Below are positions 23,776-29,982 of a stretch of DNA of 29,982 nucleotides, one piece after another (position 1 is the first letter of the stretch; every line of letters begins with the position of its first letter). Below the pieces are notes generated by a model that was not told the DNA's origin, ran no database searches, and saw only the letters and a list, made by a program, of their open reading frames with translations. The stretch is from assembly GCA_028711905.1 (NCBI GenBank), contig JAQTRI010000002.1, positions 1-29,982 of the forward strand, written 5' to 3'. Position numbers and translations under genes: made by a program. Source of the stretch: Candidatus Wallbacteria bacterium. GTDB lineage: Bacteria; Muiribacteriota; JAQTZZ01.

Positions 23776-25071
23776 TTAGTCAAACGCCCTTGCGTAAATT
23801 GTGTCAATGTGCCTGAGGTAATGGGCCAGATCCGTGATTTCCGAAAGTTCGGCCTCACTGATCAGAGAAGAAATCTTTCCGTGTTCCCTTACTGCCTGGC
23901 TGAAGCCGATGCTTTCTTTGTATAGCCTGTGTGTAACCTCCTGTACAAGGGGGTAAGCTTCTTCGCGGGACATGCTTCGCTGCTCAACCAGGAACAGCAG
24001 CAGGCGCTGGGAAAAAAAGGCATCTCCGAGCAGGTGCAGGTCGAGATCAACCCGGTCCTCGTTTACGCTCAGATCCTCCAGTACGCCTTGCATAAGGCTG
24101 AGACCATAATATGCCAGGCAACTGGCGTCAGGAATGATAACCCGTTCAACTGATGAATGAGAAATGTCCCGCTCGTGCCAGAGCGGGATGTTTTCCAGGG
24201 CCGGAGCTAAGTAACTGCGCAGCAGGCGAGAAATGCCGCAGATCCTCTCGCAGATGATGGGGTTACGCTTATGGGGCATGGCTGATGATCCTTTCTGGCC
24301 TCGACCGAAAGGTTCCTCCATTTCCCTGAGTTCGCTGCGCTGAAGGTGGCGGATTTCAGTAGCGATTTTTTCCAGCGTGGCGCCGATCAGAGCCAGAATG
24401 TAAAAGTAATCGGCTATGCGGTCGCGCTGGATGACCTGGGTTGTCAGGGGGCAGGGAGAAAGCCCGAGCAGAGACAGTGCGCGTTGCTCAAGGGCCGGAT
24501 CGCTCTGGCTGTATGTTCCGACCGCGCCTGACAGTTTTCCCACGCCCAGTCTGGGACGAATCTGGCTGATTCTTTCAGAGTGTCTGCGTAATTCGTGATA
24601 ATAGAGCAGAAATTTCAGTCCGATGGTGATTGGTTCGGCGTGGATGCCGTGGGTTCTGCCGATGGCAGGGAGATCTTTGTATTTGAGTGAAAGTCTTTTT
24701 GTTGCTAAAGTAACATGATCGAGACGGTCGCAGATCAGGTCGAGTGCCTGAGTGATTTGCAGCACAAGGGCTGTATCCACAATGTCCGATGAAGTCAGCC
24801 CGAGGTGCAGGAAACGGGCAGAGGGACCGATTTCTTCTCCGAGCGATTCCAGAAAAGCGATGACATCGTGATTGGTGCGTTTCTCGATCTCAAGAATTCT
24901 GTCCGGACGGATGACCGCCTTAGATCTGATTTCTTCAAGACAATCCGCAGGAGCCCGCCCGGTTTCGCACAGAGCCTGAGTCCAGGCCAGTTCCACTTTC
25001 AGCCAGGCCTGGAACCGCGCCTGGTCAGAAAAAACCGCTCTCATTTCCGGGGGAGAATATCTGTCGATCAT
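23776..25071 (-). CDS. purB: Adenylosuccinate lyase
   Basis: PurB cleaves SAICAR to AICAR and adenylosuccinate to AMP, both with release of fumarate. The 431-residue protein belongs to the fumarase/aspartase superfamily. It contains TSSDIVDT (93-100), the catalytic His region RTHGIHAEP (139-147) and the signature loop GSSAMPHKRNP (261-271) with the catalytic serine. GGAGG at 4 nt supports ATG 25071. It is the first gene of purB-purS-purQ-purL-purF, all on the same strand; a TATAAT sits just upstream. Confidence 0.96.
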   Translation of the reverse strand: MIDRYSPPEMRAVFSDQARFQAWLKVELAWTQALCETGRAPADCLEEIRSKAVIRPDRILEIEKRTNHDVIAFLESLGEEIGPSARFLHLGLTSSDIVDTALVLQITQALDLICDRLDHVTLATKRLSLKYKDLPAIGRTHGIHAEPITIGLKFLLYYHELRRHSERISQIRPRLGVGKLSGAVGTYSQSDPALEQRALSLLGLSPCPLTTQVIQRDRIADYFYILALIGATLEKIATEIRHLQRSELREMEEPFGRGQKGSSAMPHKRNPIICERICGISRLLRSYLAPALENIPLWHERDISHSSVERVIIPDASCLAYYGLSLMQGVLEDLSVNEDRVDLDLHLLGDAFFSQRLLLFLVEQRSMSREEAYPLVQEVTHRLYKESIGFSQAVREHGKISSLISEAELSEITDLAHYLRHIDTIYARAFD

Positions 25072-25106
25072 TTTGCCTCCTGGGGGTTTACCCGGTTTTC
25101 AACAGG

Positions 25107-25112
25107 ATTATA
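25107..25112 (-). promoter_or_regulatory. Candidate -10 box of the pur operon
   Basis: A perfect TATAAT on the leftward strand lies 36 nt before the purB ATG. The matching -35 position holds only GGTGAA or TGGTGA, so activity may need an activator. No purine riboswitch was recognised in the leader. Confidence 0.4.
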
Positions 25113-25154
25113 CAGCAGAAGCAGGGATCTTCACCAGAATGATTCACAGAAGTT

Positions 25155-25183
25155 TTGTTACAAGGCGGGGAATGGGTTATAAT
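25155..25183 (+). promoter_or_regulatory. Sigma-70-type promoter of the TPR-ankyrin pair
   Basis: TTGTTA (25155-25160), a 17-bp spacer and a perfect TATAAT (25178-25183). The transcript would carry a leader of about 46 nt containing a small hairpin (ACCCG-gtctt-CGGGT, 25196-25210) before the ribosome-binding site GGAGGAGG. Confidence 0.7.
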
Positions 25184-25236
25184 GATAGTAAGAAAACCCG
25201 GTCTTCGGGTATTGTTGTATTGGAGGAGGTCCGCCG

Positions 25237-25968
25237 ATGAAGGGCTTGTGTTGTCTGTGCGTGCTGTCGGCATTAATGCTGGTATCAATACCGCTTTACA
25301 GTTCCGGGGGGGAGGATGTCTCCCAGAAGATCATGGACGCTTTTGAGGCCTTTGACACTGAGGAGGACACCAGGGAACAGGAAGCCGGGCCTGACATCAA
25401 TATCAATTACGAACAGGTCAAGGAATACATCCGCAAGGCAGATTTTTATTACGGTGAAGCCAGGGGAACGCGAAGATATTCCCGAAGCTATTACACAAAA
25501 GCGATCGATCTTTACCAGAGTGTATTGACCGTGGATCCTCAGAACGATTATGTCCTGTATCAGCTGGGCAGTGCTTTTTTTGATTCCGGTGTCAATAAGG
25601 ACCAGGCGATTCCTCTACTGGAAAAAGCGGTAGCAATTAATCCCAATGTGGCAATTTACTGGAACAATCTCGGATTCATGCATACCGGAAAGAGTAATCT
25701 TACCAGATCTACAGAGTGCTATCTCAAAGCGATAGCTCTTGACGAATTTTTTGATCTTCCTTATAAAAATGCGGGTATTGATTTTTTGAATATGGGAAAG
25801 ATCAAGACTGCAAAAAAATACCTGGATGAATTCGTGATTATCACCAAACGGGTATTGGAGCGGGAACAAGTGGAAGCGATTCTGAAAAATATTGACGGAT
25901 ATATCGATCAGGAAGAAGAAGAAGAAAAAAAGAAAAAGGCTGAGGAAAGCAAAAAGTCCGGAAAATGA
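25237..25968 (+). CDS. Exported TPR-repeat protein
   Basis: This 243-residue protein has an N-terminal hydrophobic signal sequence (about 1-22, CLCVLSALMLVSIPLYSSG); the Cys residues fall too early for a convincing lipobox. Residues about 65-200 form three to four tetratricopeptide repeats, for example YTKAIDLYQSVLTVDPQND, AIPLLEKAVAINPNVAIYW and STECYLKAIALDEFFDLPY. The C-terminus (about 220-243) is a highly charged Glu/Lys helix (EEEEEKKKKAEESKK). TPRs mediate protein-protein contacts, and no enzymatic function is evident. GGAGGAGG at 25222-25229 fixes the start. The TGA overlaps the next gene's ATG (ATGA), so the two proteins are probably made together and may act together in the periplasm. 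Confidence 0.85.
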   Translation: MKGLCCLCVLSALMLVSIPLYSSGGEDVSQKIMDAFEAFDTEEDTREQEAGPDININYEQVKEYIRKADFYYGEARGTRRYSRSYYTKAIDLYQSVLTVDPQNDYVLYQLGSAFFDSGVNKDQAIPLLEKAVAINPNVAIYWNNLGFMHTGKSNLTRSTECYLKAIALDEFFDLPYKNAGIDFLNMGKIKTAKKYLDEFVIITKRVLEREQVEAILKNIDGYIDQEEEEEKKKKAEESKKSGK

Positions 25969-26654
25969 GCGCAGCCGTGTTTCACATGATCAATCAACAG
26001 GCAGCCGCAGTATCTGCGGTTCTGTTGATGATTTTTTCAGCTACTTCTCTTTGCGCAGGACCCCTTGAGCAGGAACTGCGGGAAGCTGTAAGAAGCAGAA
26101 ACATTCCGAGAATCAGGGAACTGGTGGTTGCCGGGGCTGATATCAACGCCTCTGACAGCAGCGGGAAAACCCCGATCCTGATCGCCATTGACAACGGTTA
26201 CAGTGATATTGTCAGGTATCTTCTAAAAGTCGGGGCCGGTTATCCGGAAAAAACCGGATTATACGCTGATGCCGAGGTTGTCAGAAATTCATGCTGGGTA
26301 AACTGCCGGAAGATAGAAACAGCTATTCTAATGCATAATCAGTTGGCGGTGTACTGTGAAGTCATACTACTGGAATATGATCTGGAGCGGGACGAATTTG
26401 TTGAAACAGAGATCACTGAGTCTATTCTTGAGCGGTTCCTGAAATTTCTTCCAGAGCAGAGGATGCCGGGATGCCAGTCAGGCGGAGAATATGTTATGTA
26501 TCCAAAGCGCAAGAGCTATACTGCAACCACCTCTTTGCCTGATATCGGTGTTTACTGTACTGTACACGGATTGCCCCAGATGGGTGTTGAAAGTTTCAGA
26601 AGCGTGCGGCCGACCAATCCGGATCTGCTGATTGAGAAATTTGTTCTTCATTGA
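25965..26654 (+). CDS. Exported ankyrin-repeat protein with pilin-like C-terminal domain
   Basis: This 229-residue protein has a signal peptide with a likely cleavage site after SLCA (residue 31) and about two ankyrin repeats (residues 35-92: LREAVRSRNIPRIRELVVAG, SGKTPILIAIDNGYSDIV). An unusual C-terminal domain follows. Residues 110-201 run NCRKIETAILMHNQ ... C170-QSGGEY ... Y197-C-T-V-H-G. This is the layout of minor pilin or pseudopilin globular domains, which carry CPSGGTY...CSxHG, but without the pilin N-terminal helix. Five cysteines (110, 114, 131, 170, 198) could form disulfides in the periplasm. It is coupled by ATGA to the TPR gene. ATG 25986 is an alternative start. The pilin resemblance is by motif only. 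Confidence 0.75.
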   Translation: MSAAVFHMINQQAAAVSAVLLMIFSATSLCAGPLEQELREAVRSRNIPRIRELVVAGADINASDSSGKTPILIAIDNGYSDIVRYLLKVGAGYPEKTGLYADAEVVRNSCWVNCRKIETAILMHNQLAVYCEVILLEYDLERDEFVETEITESILERFLKFLPEQRMPGCQSGGEYVMYPKRKSYTATTSLPDIGVYCTVHGLPQMGVESFRSVRPTNPDLLIEKFVLH

Positions 26655-26716
26655 TTCATGGTTGAAACAAATTGCAGGTCAACGAAAAATCCAACAGCTT
26701 TGCACTATCTCCGTCT

Positions 26717-26745
26717 TTGACTTTCATCAGTCGACAATTTAAAAT
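26717..26745 (+). promoter_or_regulatory. Near-consensus promoter of the diguanylate cyclase gene
   Basis: TTGACT (26717-26722), a 17-bp spacer and TAAAAT (26740-26745), each five of six to consensus. The expected transcription start (about 26751-26753) falls at or next to the annotated ATG (26754), predicting a leaderless or nearly leaderless mRNA. Confidence 0.65.
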
Positions 26746-26753
26746 AGGTCATT

Positions 26754-28829
26754 ATGGGGCGGGAAAACAATCAGGCACCTGGACTGGTACGGGCGAGAAA
26801 AATACCTTTTTATCATAGTCTTAAATTCAAAACCCTGGCTGGGATTTTTGCGCTTTCTATTCTGCCGCTGGCCATTCTCGGGTTTTATTCTTTGAATACT
26901 CTGTCCTTAGCTACGCGGGATCTTCTGATCAAGGCTAACCTGCAGGCTATTCAGCAGGTCAAGATCGAGGTAGACAATTTTGTCCGCCACTATGTTGATC
27001 TGATTAATGTTCTGAAGAACGACCGCAGGCTGGGGGCGGCTTCCGGGGAGACGATCGACAGCATGCTGAAAAGCATGGACGATGAGTTCGAGTTTCTGGA
27101 CGCGCTGGTTCTGCTGCAGCCTGATGGAACCATGATTGCGCGGTCAGGTGGTGAAGCAGGGATGGTCGGTGAAGCCGAGCGGAAGGCTCTGGAAAACCCT
27201 GACGAGGTCTATGTCGCAGAAGGCAGGTTTCTGATCAGGCAGCCGCTTAGTGGTGAGCCTGGATCTCCCCTGCTGATTTCCACGGTATCTTTTTTTGAAC
27301 TGCGCAAGCAGCTGGATCGTGTTTCACAGGGCACGACCTTTAACATATGTCTGACAACCGCTGACGGTATCAATGTTCTGCAGCAGAAAGATTTTCCGGC
27401 GACTCTTGTCAAACGGCTGATCAGTTCCCCGTATGGGGCTTATGATTATATCCAGGGGGGAATCCCGCAGGTGGCTGTTGTCCTCCCGGTTTTGCGCTAT
27501 GGCTTGAAAGTGGTGGTCACTCAGAACACAGTGGAGATGTATTCTCTGGTCGCTTCGGCCAGGCGCACGATTTTCAGCACTATCGCGGTGGCTGGGGTAC
27601 TGGCTTTGATTTACGGCATAATTTTCAGCCTTCAGCTTTCCCTGCCCATTATTACTATTGCCGACAAAGCCAATGAAATTTCTGAAGGCAACCTGTCTGT
27701 GAGGGTCAATCTCAAGCGCAGTGACGAAATCGGGTTCCTGGCATATTGCTTCAACAACATGGCGACACAGATCCTGAAGAAAATTTTCGAACTCAGTGCC
27801 CTGTTCCAGATTTCGCAGATCATCAGTCACGCCTCCAGTTATCAGGAGGTACTGGACAAGATCCTGGTTCAGCTGATCAAGCTTTTCGGTGCGCGGCGGG
27901 GCTCCATTATGCTCCTTTCCGATAAGAAAGACACGCTCAGGCTCAAGAGCGTCAAAATCTACCGTCCTGAAGATGGATCGATTGTTGGCGGAGATCTGCA
28001 GGAACAGATTGAAATGCGTTGCGGGGAAGGCATTGCCGGCCATGTTGTCAAGTCTGGTATCCCTGTTCTGAGCATTGACTGCGAAAATGATCCGAGATTC
28101 AAAAAATACATAGGCAGTTCCGGTATGAAAGCGCCCAAGTCGCTGATTTCGGTTCCCCTGATTGTCAAAGACAAACCATTTGGAGTGATCAATCTTTCTG
28201 ACCGCAAGGATGACACCAGTTTTACTACAGGAGATATGGAACTGCTTTTGACTATTTCGACACAAATGGCTATTTCTCTCGATAATTCCAAGCTTTATGA
28301 GATGGCCATCAGGGACGGTCTGACCGGCCTGTTCATTTATCGTTATTTTCAGATCCGCCTCGAGGAAGAGCTTATCCGTTCGCGCCGCTATGAAGATCCG
28401 CTGGCTCTCATGATGATCGATGTCGACTTTTTCAAGAAATTCAACGACCAGTATGGTCATCAGCAGGGAGACATTGTTCTGAGGGAGACGGCTCAGCTGA
28501 TACAGATGACTGTGCGTTCCATAGATGTTGTATGCAGGTATGGGGGTGAGGAGTTCGTTGTCATCCTTCCCAACACCACTTCGGAACAGGCACTGATTCT
28601 TGCAGAGCGCCTCAGGCATAAGGTGGAAGAGTATCCATTCCCCGGGCAGGAGAATAATCTGAAGGTGACTATCAGCATCGGTCTGGCCGAGTTCCCGCGA
28701 ATGGCTTCAGACAAGGGAGAATTCATCAACAGGGCTGATATCGCTCTTTACGAAAGCAAGAAACAGGGACGCAACAGATGCACGGTTTTTTCCGGAGAAA
28801 TGAAATCTACAGGAGCGGCAAGTGAATAA
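26754..28829 (+). CDS. Membrane diguanylate cyclase (periplasmic sensor-HAMP-GAF-GGDEF)
   Basis: The enzyme makes c-di-GMP from two GTP. The 691-residue protein has TM1 (about 26-50), a periplasmic dCache-like sensor (about 55-265), TM2 (about 270-293) and HAMP (about 294-345, LPIITIADKANEISEGNLSVRV). A GAF domain follows (about 365-515, GARRGSIMLLSDK, GEGIAGHVVKSGIPVLS), then a GGDEF domain from about 520 (RDGLTGLFIYRYF). The active-site motif is GGEEF (597-601), fully compatible with activity. An inhibitory I-site RSID (588-591) lies at the canonical five-residue distance. The ATG has only a weak AGG upstream and sits right at the predicted transcription start. The last 8 nt overlap the TAXI solute-binding gene, suggesting a sensory pair. 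Confidence 0.93.
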   Translation: MGRENNQAPGLVRARKIPFYHSLKFKTLAGIFALSILPLAILGFYSLNTLSLATRDLLIKANLQAIQQVKIEVDNFVRHYVDLINVLKNDRRLGAASGETIDSMLKSMDDEFEFLDALVLLQPDGTMIARSGGEAGMVGEAERKALENPDEVYVAEGRFLIRQPLSGEPGSPLLISTVSFFELRKQLDRVSQGTTFNICLTTADGINVLQQKDFPATLVKRLISSPYGAYDYIQGGIPQVAVVLPVLRYGLKVVVTQNTVEMYSLVASARRTIFSTIAVAGVLALIYGIIFSLQLSLPIITIADKANEISEGNLSVRVNLKRSDEIGFLAYCFNNMATQILKKIFELSALFQISQIISHASSYQEVLDKILVQLIKLFGARRGSIMLLSDKKDTLRLKSVKIYRPEDGSIVGGDLQEQIEMRCGEGIAGHVVKSGIPVLSIDCENDPRFKKYIGSSGMKAPKSLISVPLIVKDKPFGVINLSDRKDDTSFTTGDMELLLTISTQMAISLDNSKLYEMAIRDGLTGLFIYRYFQIRLEEELIRSRRYEDPLALMMIDVDFFKKFNDQYGHQQGDIVLRETAQLIQMTVRSIDVVCRYGGEEFVVILPNTTSEQALILAERLRHKVEEYPFPGQENNLKVTISIGLAEFPRMASDKGEFINRADIALYESKKQGRNRCTVFSGEMKSTGAASE

Positions 28830-29790
28830 AGGTGTGTGCTGGATTTTTGCCGGAGTATTGTTTCTGTCCTTCTGCTGCAGAGCGGAAGAGCCGGTCTCCC
28901 CTGTTCTTTCAAAACGGTTTTACAGCATAGGCACCGCCAGTATCGGCGGTACTTATTATCCACTGGGAATTGCGTTCAGCAAGCTGTTCAACTCCAATTT
29001 CTCTGATCTGCTGACACTTGTTGAACCGACATTTGGTTCAGTGGCCAATGTTTTTTACATTGAATCCGGAGATCTGGACTTCGCATTTGTTCAAAGCGAT
29101 GTGATGCACGATGCTGTGAGTGGAATCGGGAACTTTTCACGCCGTAAATCAAAACATCTCAAGGCCGTCATCTCTCTTTATCCCGAAATCGTGCATGTTG
29201 TGGTTCACGCTGATTCCGGAATCCATCGGCTGGAAGACCTGAGCGGCCGCACTGTTGTGCCTGGGGCTAAGGGCAGCGGATCAGCAGTCAATGCGGAGTT
29301 TCTCCTGAAAAACCTGTTCCGCGATGAGGAATATACAACAGTCTATATGGACTTTACCAAGGCAGTGGACGCATTGAACAACAAGGCGGTAGACGCTGTG
29401 TTCTGGACCGGAGGAATTCCGGGCGAGGCCATAGAAATGCTGGCCCGCAAGACGCCTGTCAGGGTTCTTTCTTTTACGGACGACAAGCTGCACAGCATCA
29501 CATCGAAATATTCGTTCTACTGTGTGGAAACAATTCCTCCGGGCACATACACGGCACAGAATTACGAAGTTCGTTCTCTGGCGCTGCGCGCTGTGCTGGC
29601 TGTCCGTGACAATGTGCCTTCAGACCTGGTGGGCCGCATTCTGGAACAGGTTTTTCAAAACATTGAGTATCTGGCAGCGCTGCATCCTCGAGCCAATGAC
29701 ATCAAGCTGGAAAACGCGCTCAAGGGAATCCAGCCGGAACTGCTGCACGAGGGAGCCAAGAAATATTACTCCAGCAAGGGTTTCTGGTAA
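28822..29790 (+). CDS. TAXI-family TRAP-type solute-binding protein
   Basis: This 322-residue periplasmic protein has a signal peptide (about 1-21, cleavage near CRA-EE) and the TAXI hallmark GTASIGGTYYPLGIAFSKL. Ligand-domain blocks follow: ESGDLDFAFVQSD, HRLEDLSGRTVVPG, GSGSAVNAEFLLK, and DALNNKAVDAVFWTGGIPG. TAXI proteins normally deliver organic acids (e.g. glutamate or 2-oxoglutarate) to a fused TRAP membrane subunit. No permease gene follows before the window ends. The start is GTG 28822 with AGGAG at 6 nt, overlapping the diguanylate cyclase gene by 8 nt. Context suggests that it may present a ligand to the cyclase's periplasmic sensor rather than serve uptake; this is inference. Confidence 0.88.
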   Translation: MNKGVCWIFAGVLFLSFCCRAEEPVSPVLSKRFYSIGTASIGGTYYPLGIAFSKLFNSNFSDLLTLVEPTFGSVANVFYIESGDLDFAFVQSDVMHDAVSGIGNFSRRKSKHLKAVISLYPEIVHVVVHADSGIHRLEDLSGRTVVPGAKGSGSAVNAEFLLKNLFRDEEYTTVYMDFTKAVDALNNKAVDAVFWTGGIPGEAIEMLARKTPVRVLSFTDDKLHSITSKYSFYCVETIPPGTYTAQNYEVRSLALRAVLAVRDNVPSDLVGRILEQVFQNIEYLAALHPRANDIKLENALKGIQPELLHEGAKKYYSSKGFW

Positions 29791-29816
29791 CTCCTATTTT
29801 ACTTCCGGTGTTTTCA

Positions 29817-29843
29817 GGGGGGGTAAAGGGGGGGGTAAAGGGG
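29817..29843. repeat. G-rich repeat G7-TAAA-G8-TAAA-G4
   Basis: Three G-runs separated by identical TAAA spacers lie 26 nt after the TAXI stop, followed at once by the palindrome GACGCGTC (29843-29850). The long runs could supply four G-tracts for a quadruplex. It adjoins a RAYT transposase remnant, so it may be a terminal or target sequence of that element. No terminator for the TAXI gene was found here. Confidence 0.6.
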
Positions 29844-29878
29844 ACGCGTCTCGTCATTTGACATTTGGCTTTTCTATT

Positions 29879-29982
29879 GAATCTTCCCTGAAACAAAGGT
29901 CCGACCAGCCGGTATTTTGCCCGGAACCAGTTGCTGTATGAGCAATTCAGATGGTGAACCGCTTTCGAGATGTTGGCCGAGG
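29879..29982 (-). pseudogene. RAYT (REP-associated tyrosine / Y1-type) transposase fragment
   Basis: Reading leftward from the window edge (frame beginning at 29980), 34 residues match the late part of Y1_Tnp/RAYT transposases. They include ISKAVHHLNCSYSNWFRAKY and LVGPLFQGRF, which corresponds to the family's usual LNxxYaxyfNrrygrxGhLFQGRF. After LFQGRF (29879) the family sequence stops. The frame runs into the G-rich (here C-rich) repeat and unrelated codons, with a stop at 29720-29722 inside the TAXI gene on the other strand. The expected continuation (a LNPVRA-type block) is absent, so this end is truncated. The catalytic HUH and Tyr region would lie outside the window. It could be a deletion derivative or an element boundary. 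Confidence 0.7.

Noticed and set aside
27324..28619. 431-codon open frame antisense to the diguanylate cyclase
   Set aside because: It lies wholly opposite well-supported HAMP-GAF-GGDEF coding sequence, its translation has no recognisable domain, and it lacks a ribosome-binding site.
29522..29941. 139-codon frame overlapping the TAXI gene and the G-rich repeat
   Set aside because: The first part is out of frame within a convincing TAXI protein, and the rest reads the repeat and the antisense strand of the RAYT fragment.

Overview
The window is a gene-dense, roughly half-GC bacterial chromosome segment. Lipid A synthesis (lpxB) together with signal-peptide-bearing periplasmic proteins indicates a diderm (Gram-negative) organism. 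Almost every start has a strong GGAGG-type ribosome-binding site, and many genes overlap by 4 nt. I cannot assign a phylum. The mix of genes (YybS-family DUF2232, stand-alone MshEN domain, pilin-like CxSGG...CTVHG motif, RAYT remnant) suggests a little-studied environmental lineage rather than a standard proteobacterium; this is inference.

Layout. 1-614 (+): 3' end of lpxB. 596-5707 (-): a tight operon glmM, two small cyclic-nucleotide-binding-domain proteins, and a 931-residue DnaE-like protein whose catalytic aspartates are gone although a clamp-binding QSSLF motif remains. 5708-6004: divergent intergenic region. 6005-7300 (+): asnS. 7351-9053 (-): a cupin with its own promoter, a DUF2232 membrane protein and a half-length GDT1/UPF0016 protein. 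9116-14543 (-): dnaX-ybaB-recR, continuing with no real gap into a LeuT-like Na+/amino-acid symporter, a 38-codon MetS-like small subunit and lpdA. 14555-14615: a symmetric divergent promoter between dnaX and a (+) MshEN-domain gene (14630-15376). 15411-19085 (-): DUF819 permease, SH3/NlpC-P60 peptidase and L-Ala-D/L-Glu epimerase, which together look like a murein-peptide salvage pathway. 19157-25071 (-): purB-purS-purQ-purL-purF. 25237-26654 (+): a TPR protein and an ankyrin/pilin-like protein. 26754-29790 (+): a membrane Cache-like/HAMP/GAF/GGDEF diguanylate cyclase overlapping a TAXI-type solute-binding protein. 29817-29982: a G-rich repeat and a truncated RAYT (REP-associated tyrosine transposase) fragment on the (-) strand.

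How it fits together. Housekeeping modules (amino-sugar supply, purine synthesis, clamp loading and RecFOR repair, Asn-tRNA charging) are interspersed with nucleotide-second-messenger parts: two cNMP-type sensors, a predicted c-di-GMP-binding MshEN protein and a diguanylate cyclase. The most unusual element is the clamp-binding but catalytically dead replicative-polymerase homologue co-transcribed with two cNMP-binding proteins. No tRNA, rRNA or CRISPR array was seen, and no gene-free stretch exceeds 300 bases.
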